A stretch of 64,000 bases of DNA, taken from Faecalibacter macacae. GTDB lineage: Bacteria > Bacteroidota > Bacteroidia > Flavobacteriales > Weeksellaceae. How positions within the stretch are numbered: position 1 is the first letter of the stretch; every line of letters starts with the position of its first letter. Below are positions 45,785 through 51,949 of this stretch, one piece after another. Location of the stretch: contig NZ_RDOJ01000004.1 of assembly GCF_003687725.1 (NCBI RefSeq), forward strand, positions 148,843-212,842, read 5' to 3'. The translations under genes were made by a program, and so were the position numbers. The notes under the pieces are model-generated. The model saw only the letters and a list, made by a program, of their open reading frames with translations. It did not search any database and was not told the DNA's origin.

Positions 45785-46417
45785 TTATAAAACTCTTTTA
45801 GCGTATAAAAATCTTTTTCCCCAATAACTATCAGTAATTGGAGTAATAATTACTCCTTGTGATGTAGATGAGTGAATAAACGTTAAAACTCCATTCTCGT
45901 TTCTTCCGTGTACAATTCCAACGTGAGAAACACGACCACCGCCTCTTGTAGCGAAGAATACTAAATCACCTTCTCTTGCTTCATCAGTCGAAATTCTTTG
46001 ACCTTCTTTTGCTTGATCAGCAGAAACACGAGGTAAATTCATATTAAAAGTTTCAAAAACACTTCTTACAAAAGCAGAACAATCAATCCCGTTTCTTGTT
46101 GTGCCTCCGTATCGGTATGGAGTACCAATATAAGTTTCAGCTTCTTTTAATAAGAATTCAGTGAATAAGTTATTCGTTTCATCTAAAACACTGTTTAACA
46201 AAACCATAGAAGAAGATTCTTCTTTTGTGTTAACAGGCTCAACCTCTAAGTTGGCACGTTTGTTGATTAATTTAGTTTGAGTTTCCATAAGTCTCGTTTG
46301 TGGAACAAAACTTCTAGAAGAGTACTCTTTAACTTCAGAAACTGAGGTCAAAGATGAACATGAAGTAATGAACATCGTACAAATTATTGTAGCCATACCT
46401 AATAGCGATGTTTTCAT
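45785..46417 (-). CDS. NlpC/P60 (C40) peptidoglycan endopeptidase lipoprotein
   Basis: A 210-residue lipoprotein (lipobox ITSC, Cys20) with a C-terminal NlpC/P60 domain that cleaves peptide cross-links in peptidoglycan. The catalytic Cys is C113 (NGIDCSAFV), the His is H165 (RVSHVGIVHG), and the third polar residue is in FIHSS. The middle (about 25-85) is a low-complexity linker. It is monocistronic and resembles Spr/MepS-type enzymes that make room for new wall material. Confidence 0.9.
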   Translation of the reverse strand: MKTSLLGMATIICTMFITSCSSLTSVSEVKEYSSRSFVPQTRLMETQTKLINKRANLEVEPVNTKEESSSMVLLNSVLDETNNLFTEFLLKEAETYIGTPYRYGGTTRNGIDCSAFVRSVFETFNMNLPRVSADQAKEGQRISTDEAREGDLVFFATRGGGRVSHVGIVHGRNENGVLTFIHSSTSQGVIITPITDSYWGKRFLYAKRVL

Positions 46418-46573
46418 GATAATATTTTTATTTTTCGTTATATCTTTTATTCAAGTAGCTCAAATATATTAGATTAATAATAAACATTTAATATAATTGG
46501 GCTCTTTTTACATTATATTAACTTCTTTAACAAAATTTAACACATAAATTAACGTGAAAAAATCACAAAAAAA

Positions 46574-46604
46574 TTTGGAAGTATAAAAAAAACGTCTAAA
46601 TTTG
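46574..46604 (+). promoter_or_regulatory. Consensus promoter of the first tRNA-Glu
   Basis: TTTG (46574-46577), 19 bases, then TAAATTTG (46597-46604): an exact TTTG-N19-TAnnTTTG match, 37 bases before the tRNA. Confidence 0.8.
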
Positions 46605-46641
46605 CACTCGCTTTTGATAACAACATCAAATGCGACGGAAT

Positions 46642-46713
46642 GGCCCATTCGTCTAGTGGTTAGGACATCAGATTTTCATTCTGGAAGCAGGAGTTCGATT
46701 CTCCTATGGGCTA
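46642..46713 (+). tRNA. tRNA-Glu (anticodon UUC), variant copy
   Basis: A 72-base cloverleaf: acceptor GGCCCAT/ATGGGCT (first pair G-U), anticodon loop TTTTCAT presenting TTC, T arm around TTCGATT, discriminator A. CCA is not encoded. It differs from the three copies downstream in the acceptor, anticodon stem and variable region. Confidence 0.96.
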
Positions 46714-46749
46714 CTCAAGATATATTTTTAAAATATTAACTAAAATTAT

Positions 46750-46782
46750 TTTGGCTAGATAGAATATTTGTTTTTATCTTTG
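46750..46782 (+). promoter_or_regulatory. Putative rpsT promoter
   Basis: TTTG (46750-46753) and TATCTTTG (46775-46782) are separated by 21 bases, slightly more than the 19-base ideal. The -7 box lies 30 bases before the rpsT ATG. Confidence 0.6.
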
Positions 46783-46812
46783 CCGAACTAAAATAGAAAG
46801 AGATTAAAGGTT

Positions 46813-47067
46813 ATGGCAAATCATAAGTCAGCATTAAAAAGAATTAGACAATCAGCGGTTAGACGCGATCGTAATAAATATTACCACAAATCAGCTCGTA
46901 CAGCTATCAAAGCTTTAAGAGGTACTGAAGATAAAAATGAAGCGGAAACAGTTTTCCCTAAAGTATCTTCAATGATTGATAAATTAGCTAAAAGAAACAT
47001 TATTCACAAGAATAAAGCTTCAAACTTAAAATCTAAGTTAGCTAAGCACATCGCGGGATTAGCTTAA
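46813..47067 (+). CDS. rpsT: 30S ribosomal protein S20
   Basis: An 84-residue basic all-helical protein that binds 16S rRNA early in 30S assembly. It has the characteristic [21 protein letters not shown] start, and K and R residues dominate throughout. Length is standard. The stop codon is only 13 bases before the second tRNA-Glu, and no terminator intervenes. The S20 message therefore probably carries the tRNA and is processed by RNase P. Confidence 0.97.
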   Translation: MANHKSALKRIRQSAVRRDRNKYYHKSARTAIKALRGTEDKNEAETVFPKVSSMIDKLAKRNIIHKNKASNLKSKLAKHIAGLA

Positions 47068-47080
47068 TAATCATACAAGT

Positions 47081-47152
47081 GGTCCCTTCGTCTATCGGTT
47101 AGGACACTAGATTTTCATTCTAGAAAGAGGGGTTCGATTCCCCTAGGGACTA
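47081..47152 (+). tRNA. tRNA-Glu (anticodon UUC), second copy
   Basis: A 72-base cloverleaf: acceptor GGTCCCT/AGGGACT, anticodon arm CTAGA-TTTTCAT-TCTAG, discriminator A, CCA not encoded. It has no promoter of its own, lies just downstream of rpsT, and is followed by a terminator. Confidence 0.96.
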
Positions 47153-47166
47153 CAAATTAATAGATA

Positions 47167-47194
47167 GATTGCTGAAATATGCAATCTTTTTTTT
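47167..47194 (+). terminator. Intrinsic terminator of the rpsT-tRNA-Glu transcript
   Basis: GATTGC / GCAATC hairpin with an 8-base loop, followed by T8. Confidence 0.75.
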
Positions 47195-47441
47195 CCTTGT
47201 TCATAGTTGTTGATTACAACAACCAGTTTAAATACTGTGTAAAGGAAATTGTTTTTTGTGTTTTGTTTGTAAAGGTTAAACATTTGTTGATGTTTAATCG
47301 GGAAATGAAAATGTCGCTGTATAATTCACTTGGTTCATATTATTCGAATTATACATCGACTTTTCTCTAAATCCCACCAAAAAATACTATTAGAACCAAT
47401 AAAAAAGACGTTCTTTAATAATATTTAAAGTCATAAATATA
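47195..47441. other. Non-coding spacer between tRNA-Glu copies
   Basis: About 250 AT-rich bases between the second and third tRNA-Glu genes. A plus-strand frame at 47179-47370 exists, but it overlaps the terminator and has no family likeness. I see no gene here. Confidence 0.5.
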
Positions 47442-47449
47442 TAAATTTG
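47442..47449 (+). promoter_or_regulatory. Putative -7 element of the third tRNA-Glu
   Basis: TAAATTTG matches TAnnTTTG and ends six bases before the tRNA 5' end, so the 5' leader would be almost absent. No good -33 TTTG. Confidence 0.5.
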
Positions 47450-47455
47450 AAATTA

Positions 47456-47527
47456 GGTCCCTTCGTCTATCGGTTAGGACACTAGATTTTCATTCTAGAA
47501 AGAGGGGTTCGATTCCCCTAGGGACTA
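47456..47527 (+). tRNA. tRNA-Glu (anticodon UUC), third copy
   Basis: Identical over all 72 bases to the second and fourth copies. The anticodon is TTC and CCA is not encoded. The 3' flank is AT-rich without a clear terminator, so it may read through to the fourth copy. Confidence 0.96.
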
Positions 47528-47574
47528 CAAATTTATAAGTGACAAAAAAATATTTAAAAAATATTTAAACTTTA

Positions 47575-47605
47575 TTTGCAGGATTAAAAAAGATGTTTAT
47601 CTTTG
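47575..47605 (+). promoter_or_regulatory. Consensus promoter of the fourth tRNA-Glu
   Basis: TTTG (47575-47578), 19 bases, then TATCTTTG (47598-47605): an exact consensus, 27 bases before the tRNA. Confidence 0.8.
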
Positions 47606-47632
47606 CACTGCAATAAAAAATAACAGAAAGGC

Positions 47633-47704
47633 GGTCCCTTCGTCTATCGGTTAGGACACTAGATTTTCATTCTAGAAAGAGGGGTTCGATTCCCCTAGGG
47701 ACTA
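47633..47704 (+). tRNA. tRNA-Glu (anticodon UUC), fourth copy
   Basis: 72 bases, identical to copies two and three. It has its own consensus promoter and is followed by a terminator. Confidence 0.96.
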
Positions 47705-47705
47705 C

Positions 47706-47738
47706 AAAAAAAGCATTCAGTAATGGATGCTTTTTTTA
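47706..47738 (+). terminator. Intrinsic terminator of the fourth tRNA-Glu
   Basis: AAAAAAGCATTCA / TGGATGCTTTTTTT hairpin followed by a T-run. Confidence 0.75.
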
Positions 47739-47776
47739 TTTTGAAATAGTTTAGTTTATTAAGAGTAATCTTAATC

Positions 47777-47815
47777 GAAGCGTTTGAAGAGTAATTTTCA
47801 AACGCTTTTTTTATT
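47777..47815 (+). terminator. Second hairpin with T-run upstream of the PPC-like gene
   Basis: AGCGTTTGAA / TTCAAACGCT hairpin followed by T7. It lies only 30 bases before the next ATG, so it either backs up the tRNA terminator or sits in the leader of the PPC-like gene. Confidence 0.55.
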
Positions 47816-47847
47816 TCTATATATTTGTAGTAACCAAAACTTAAACT

Positions 47848-48354
47848 ATGATCCAAACTACATTGTATAAACTATGTATTAGTTTATCTATTTTATTTAC
47901 TTCAATTGTATCTGCCCAGATTGTAACAGAAACTTCTTTATGGGAATCTAAACAAATAGATGATGTCTACTTATTAAAAATTAAATCTAATGTTGATTTA
48001 TTAGAAGCATTAAATGATTTTTCTACAACTAAAGATATCAATCACGCGATTGTACAAGGAAGCGGAGATGTATTAAATGTAGTTTTATCGAACGATGCTA
48101 ATACTAAATTGAAAAAAATGAAGTCTAATATTAATTTAACTTCTTTAACAGGGAGCTTAACTTTAATTGACGGAATAAGAACGTGGGATATAAAAGGAAC
48201 ACTTTCTTCTAATAATTTAAAAGCTTTTACAGGGACAATTAAAGATGCGAAAGTAAACGATAGGGTTGAGCTGTATGTGTATGAGATTGATCAAAAAGTA
48301 CATCGTACAACAGATAATTTACAAACTAAAGCAGTATTCGATTTTACGAAATAA
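47848..48354 (+). CDS. Secreted PPC/DUF296-like protein
   Basis: A 168-residue precursor with a signal peptide (1-23, cut before QIVTETS). The mature part follows the PPC (PCC/DUF296) domain pattern. A lead-in LLKIKSNVDLLEALNDFSTT is followed by HAIVQGSGDVLNVVLS, then ITSLTGSL-type LTSLTGSLTLIDG, and GTIKDAKVNDRVELYVYE at the end. The usual histidines of the zinc-type PPC site are absent (the segment reads WDIKGTLSS). PPC domains are mostly cytoplasmic or DNA-associated, so an exported version is unusual. The fold call is tentative. Confidence 0.55.
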   Translation: MIQTTLYKLCISLSILFTSIVSAQIVTETSLWESKQIDDVYLLKIKSNVDLLEALNDFSTTKDINHAIVQGSGDVLNVVLSNDANTKLKKMKSNINLTSLTGSLTLIDGIRTWDIKGTLSSNNLKAFTGTIKDAKVNDRVELYVYEIDQKVHRTTDNLQTKAVFDFTK

Positions 48355-48355
48355 A

Positions 48356-48382
48356 AAAAAACCACTCATTTGAGTGGTTTAG
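48356..48382. terminator. Bidirectional terminator overlapping a coding end
   Basis: AACCACTCA / TGAGTGGTT palindrome. Its right arm is made of the last codons of the minus-strand 100-residue protein gene. Confidence 0.7.
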
Positions 48383-48668
48383 CTTTTGGTATAAATCCAA
48401 TTTCCTGAATTGTTTCTATTAATTGGTTTGGATTAGATGTATAAAAGACAATGCGATTTTCATATCCTTTTTTAATATGGTTTATTTTAATTCCACTTGT
48501 AAATAAAATTATAGTTGGTTCAATTGAAAGAACATCTTCAGGTGTAAATTTCCAACTACTTCCCAGAAAAGGTTTCAATTGAATTAATTCTTTTTCGACG
48601 ATAATCTTTAAAAATGGATAAGTCAAGTTTAATTCACCTATACGCCCACCTCCTGTCTTTTTATACAT
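48366..48668 (-). CDS. Small protein of unknown function downstream of purE
   Basis: A 100-residue soluble protein that I do not recognise. It has a basic start (MYKKTGGGRIGEL), alternating beta-like segments (PTIILFTSGIKINHI, NRIVFYTSNPNQL) and a short terminal helix (IETIQEIGF), reminiscent of a small PH-like fold. It starts 12 bases after purE ends on the same strand, so it is probably co-transcribed with purKE. No purine role is evident. Confidence 0.55.
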   Translation of the reverse strand: MYKKTGGGRIGELNLTYPFLKIIVEKELIQLKPFLGSSWKFTPEDVLSIEPTIILFTSGIKINHIKKGYENRIVFYTSNPNQLIETIQEIGFIPKAKPLK

Positions 48669-48680
48669 AGAAATATTTAA

Positions 48681-49181
48681 TTAATCAAATCCATTAGGAT
48701 ATTCTACTTTTACGATTTCAATCTTAGCTTCAACTGCTTTTTGTAAATCTTGTTGATATTGAATCATACGTTGCTGAATCTCTGGATTCGTTGCTCCTAA
48801 TGTACGAGCTGCAAGGATTCCCGCATTCTTAGCCGCATTTACAGCAACTGTAGCAACCGGAATTCCATTTGGCATCTGTAAGATTGATAAGATAGAATCC
48901 CAACCGTCAATCGAATTAGAAGATTTAATCGGAACACCAATTACAGGCAAAGGTGTAATCGAAGCAACCATACCTGGTAAATGTGCTGCTCCACCGGCAC
49001 CTGCGATAATAACATTGATTCCACGTTTGTGTGCAGTTTTTGCATAATCAAACATTCGCTCTGGCGTACGGTGTGCAGAAACAATTGTCAATTCGAACGG
49101 AATATTTAATTCTGTTAAAACTTCAGCGGCTTGTTTCATGATAGGTAAATCACTATCACTCCCCATTATAATTCCTACCAT
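48681..49181 (-). CDS. purE: N5-carboxyaminoimidazole ribonucleotide mutase
   Basis: Converts N5-CAIR to CAIR in purine synthesis, acting on the PurK product. The 166-residue protein has the class I PurE signature: [16 protein letters not shown] at the N-terminus, the active-site [13 protein letters not shown] with the catalytic His, and the [14 protein letters not shown] and [12 protein letters not shown] loops. It follows purK by six bases. Confidence 0.97.
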   Translation of the reverse strand: MVGIIMGSDSDLPIMKQAAEVLTELNIPFELTIVSAHRTPERMFDYAKTAHKRGINVIIAGAGGAAHLPGMVASITPLPVIGVPIKSSNSIDGWDSILSILQMPNGIPVATVAVNAAKNAGILAARTLGATNPEIQQRMIQYQQDLQKAVEAKIEIVKVEYPNGFD

Positions 49182-49187
49182 AGTTGT

Positions 49188-50318
49188 TTACTTTTTTGAA
49201 ACGACGCGAATCGTTTCGTTGACTTGTTTTATGTTTTGTTTTAATTGTTCGATATTATCGTTTACTAATGTTACATGTCCCATTTTACGACCTGGTTTAG
49301 TAATCGCTTTCGCATACCAATGCAAAAATGTTCCTGGGATTTGTAATAATGTTTCAACGTTTTCAATTACAGCTGGTCCTGTTTCACCTTCAGCACCGAT
49401 TAAATTAACCATAGCTGATGTTGTAAATAATTGGGTAGAACCTAAAGGTAATTCCATTAAGGTGCGTAACATTTGATCAAATTGAGATGAATATGCTCCT
49501 TCAATTGTTGAATGACCTGAGTTATGAACACGTGAAGCTGTTTCATTAACCCAAATCGATTGATCTTTGTTCAAGAACATTTCTACAGCAAAAACTCCAG
49601 GAGAATTCAATGCTTTTACAACATCACGCGCAATTGCTTCCGCACGATCTGTTACTTCTTTTGATAATGAACTTGGTATTAATAAATAATCCAACAAATT
49701 GTACTCTTCATTAATGACGAATTCAACTGTTGGATATGTAACGATATTTCCTAAATGGTCGGCAACTGTAACGACAGCAATTTCACGATCTAAATCGGCT
49801 GGCGTTTCAAAAATTGATGGAGATTGTAACATTTTGTCAAGATCAGCTTCAGATTTTAAAAACTGAACACCTTTTCCATCATAACCATCTTTTTTAGACT
49901 TCTGAAAAATTGGATAACTTAGATCTGATTTAGATTTAAAATCTTCCCAATTATCTAATTCGAAATAAGGAGCCGTCGGAATATTATTTTGGGTATAAAA
50001 AGCTTTCTGAACGCCTTTATCTTGTATAATAGCTAACGCTTCTGGATCTGGAACTACTTTTTTTCCGATTGATTTTAAATAACGTAAAGCTTCAACATTT
50101 ACATGTTCAATTTCGATACCGATGGCGTCCAAATTCTTCCCGAATTCAATAACCGTTTCGTAATCTTTAAAATCACCTTGTACAAAATGATGAGCGTGTG
50201 GCGCGCATGGAGCATCAACAGCTGGATCTAAGATGCTGATTTCGCAAGGATATTGTAATGCATTTTGCAAAAACATATAACCTAATTGTCCTCCTCCTAA
50301 AATTCCGATTTTTATCAT
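49188..50318 (-). CDS. purK: 5-(carboxyamino)imidazole ribonucleotide synthase
   Basis: ATP-grasp enzyme that carboxylates AIR with bicarbonate. The 376-residue protein opens with IGILGGGQLGYMFLQNA, has the ATP-grasp core (PIFQKSKKDGYDGKGV, EIAVVTV) and the ADP/Mg segment (VNETASRVHNSGHSTIEGA). Length is standard. It is the first gene of purKE and is divergent from the EEP-family gene. Confidence 0.96.
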   Translation of the reverse strand: MIKIGILGGGQLGYMFLQNALQYPCEISILDPAVDAPCAPHAHHFVQGDFKDYETVIEFGKNLDAIGIEIEHVNVEALRYLKSIGKKVVPDPEALAIIQDKGVQKAFYTQNNIPTAPYFELDNWEDFKSKSDLSYPIFQKSKKDGYDGKGVQFLKSEADLDKMLQSPSIFETPADLDREIAVVTVADHLGNIVTYPTVEFVINEEYNLLDYLLIPSSLSKEVTDRAEAIARDVVKALNSPGVFAVEMFLNKDQSIWVNETASRVHNSGHSTIEGAYSSQFDQMLRTLMELPLGSTQLFTTSAMVNLIGAEGETGPAVIENVETLLQIPGTFLHWYAKAITKPGRKMGHVTLVNDNIEQLKQNIKQVNETIRVVSKK

Positions 50319-50380
50319 ATCGCGAAGTTAATGAATATTATAATCTTTATTTTTACACTCAGAAAAAATATATTGACGAG

Positions 50381-51319
50381 ATGTTAACAAAATGTACGAA
50401 ATATTTGTTCCTATTTATGGTAGGAATTTACTTAACAAGTAAAAGTTTTTATCAATACTTTGTATTTGATATGTTGGTGCATTATTCTATATATGCGTTG
50501 ATTATCGCTTTTTTCATTTTAATTTTATATAATTACTTAATCAGAAAGCAGAAGAATAAGTCGATTTTATTCTTAATTCCATTTGTAATTATTCCTTATG
50601 TGGTCTACAATGAAATGGGTCATTATTATTTAGGAGAGAATGCTAAAGGAGAAAAAGAAAATTTTAAAATCATTTCGATTAATATTTTTTCTCAGAATGA
50701 AGAATTTCAGCACCTACAAAATTACTTGAAAGAGGAAACTGCTGATGTGATTGTTCTACAAGAATTAACACCATCATGGCAGAAACATGTAGAATTTATC
50801 CGAAAAGAATATCCTTATTATAAAGAAGAACCAAGAAGTAATAATTTCGGGATTGCAGTTTATTCGAAAATTCCTTTTGATACCGTAATTACAAAAAATT
50901 ATATCGATGAAATGCATCCGTCATTGATTGGTGAATTGAAAGTAAACGGAAAACCAGTTTCTATTTTGATGACGCATCCAGTTCCTCCTTTACCAAATCA
51001 AGCTAGGTTTGAACGTCGTAATAAACAATATAAATTGATGAAAGAAGAAATTGATGCGATGACGAATGAGAATATCATTTTTATTGGTGATTTTAATTCG
51101 ACAACATATTCTCCAAATTTTAAATTATTACAATCTGATAAATTAAAAGATGCACGAACTGGTTTTGGATTGCAAAATTCTTGGAACGCATTTATTCCGA
51201 TACTTCGTACAAATATTGACCAATGTTGGGTTTCTAAAAATATTGGAGTAACAAACTTTTATAGAGGAAAAGATATACAATCGGATCACTTCCCTATAGT
51301 AGCCGAATTGAAAATTTAA
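50381..51319 (+). CDS. Membrane-anchored endonuclease/exonuclease/phosphatase (EEP) family protein
   Basis: A 312-residue protein. The start at 50381 is chosen over a longer upstream frame because the extra 41 codons overlap purK and its promoter and lack coding character. Two membrane spans (about 8-26 and 33-50) and a third short hydrophobic stretch precede the EEP domain. The catalytic motifs are VLQELTPSW, IGDFNSTTYSP and the C-terminal SDHFPIVAEL. The active site faces the periplasm. Relatives are annotated as endonucleases or phosphodiesterases; the substrate is unknown. Confidence 0.85.
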   Translation: MLTKCTKYLFLFMVGIYLTSKSFYQYFVFDMLVHYSIYALIIAFFILILYNYLIRKQKNKSILFLIPFVIIPYVVYNEMGHYYLGENAKGEKENFKIISINIFSQNEEFQHLQNYLKEETADVIVLQELTPSWQKHVEFIRKEYPYYKEEPRSNNFGIAVYSKIPFDTVITKNYIDEMHPSLIGELKVNGKPVSILMTHPVPPLPNQARFERRNKQYKLMKEEIDAMTNENIIFIGDFNSTTYSPNFKLLQSDKLKDARTGFGLQNSWNAFIPILRTNIDQCWVSKNIGVTNFYRGKDIQSDHFPIVAELKI

Positions 51320-51360
51320 ATAAAAAGCGCTTCTCATTTTATGAGAAGCGCTTTTTATTT
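51318..51360. terminator. Bidirectional intrinsic terminator
   Basis: AAAAAGCGCTTCTCAT / ATGAGAAGCGCTTTTT palindrome between the EEP gene and the convergent acetyltransferase. Confidence 0.85.
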
Positions 51361-51674
51361 TATTCATCTTCTTTTAAAGATTCTAAATATTCTTCATCTA
51401 ATAAATATTCTAAATCTGGATGTTTTTTGAAGTAATGAATGATATACGGACAAACAGGAAAGATTAACACATCATTTTGCTCCGCAAATTCAATTAATTC
51501 ATCAACTAAAACTTCTCCAAGATTTTGTCCACGATATTTTTCATCAATAAATGTCGCTTTAGCATCAATGTTTCCATTTTTTGCCCATTCATATTTTACA
51601 TATCCAACGATTTCTTCTTCATCATAAATTGTGAATTGTCCATCATTTATAGTCTGTGTATATTTTATTTCTAT
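51360..51674 (-). CDS. GNAT-type N-acetyltransferase without a standard start codon
   Basis: A minus-strand frame ending at TAA (51362-51360) encodes a small acetyltransferase-like protein. It begins around IEIKYTQTINDGQFTIYD and has the acetyl-CoA-binding turn FIDEKYRGQNLGEVLVDEL. A VLIFPVCPYIIHYFKKHPD end follows, as in YidJ/GCN5-like single-domain proteins, then an acidic extension (LLDEEYLESLKEDE). From the first in-frame upstream TAA to this region there is no ATG, GTG or TTG; the best initiator is ATA at 51674. Either a rare start is used or the gene has lost its start. The 5' boundary given is approximate. Confidence 0.55.
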   Translation of the reverse strand: MEIKYTQTINDGQFTIYDEEEIVGYVKYEWAKNGNIDAKATFIDEKYRGQNLGEVLVDELIEFAEQNDVLIFPVCPYIIHYFKKHPDLEYLLDEEYLESLKEDE

Positions 51675-51787
51675 TGTCTTTAATTTACAGTATTAAGTTA
51701 GTTAAAATCTATAATTCTATATAATTTTTATGTTTATGATTTTCAATTGTTTTTTTAAAAACAAATCTTACCTTTGAATTTCAAATC

Positions 51788-51862
51788 GAAAGGGGTGCTT
51801 TAATTTATTAAGGCTGAGATTATACCCAAAGAACCTGGGCAGGTAATGCTGCTAAGGGACTG
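51788..51862 (+). promoter_or_regulatory. Thiamine pyrophosphate (TPP) riboswitch aptamer
   Basis: All thi-box landmarks are present in order: GGGGTGC (51792-51798), GGCTGAGAT (51812-51820, pyrimidine pocket), ACCC (51824-51827, closing P2 with GGGT), AACCTGGGCAGGTAATGC (pyrophosphate pocket) and AAGGGA. It lies about 80 bases upstream of a TonB-dependent receptor ATG, so receptor synthesis should fall when TPP is plentiful. Confidence 0.93.
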
Positions 51863-51912
51863 GTACTTCACCAAATTACATTCGCGCGTTAAATTTTAAA
51901 AGTGTAAGATGG

Positions 51913-51949
51913 CTCCTTTCATAATATTTTAAACAATTTTATGAAAAGG
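51913..51949 (+). promoter_or_regulatory. Probable riboswitch expression platform hiding the start codon
   Basis: CCTTTCATAA (51915-51924) pairs with TTATGAAAAGG (51939-51949) over ten base pairs with one bulged A, enclosing the AUG at 51941. The overlapping CTCCTTTC (51913-51920) is also complementary to GAAAGGGG (51788-51795), which includes the 5' strand of aptamer helix P2. The two pairings exclude each other, a translational on/off layout. Confidence 0.55.

Noticed and set aside
47179..47370. Possible 63-residue gene between tRNA-Glu copies
   Set aside because: It begins inside a terminator hairpin, has low-complexity composition and shows no family signal.
47081..47704. Three identical 72-base direct repeats resembling an array
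   Set aside because: Each folds as tRNA-Glu and the spacers are of unequal length, so it is not a CRISPR array.
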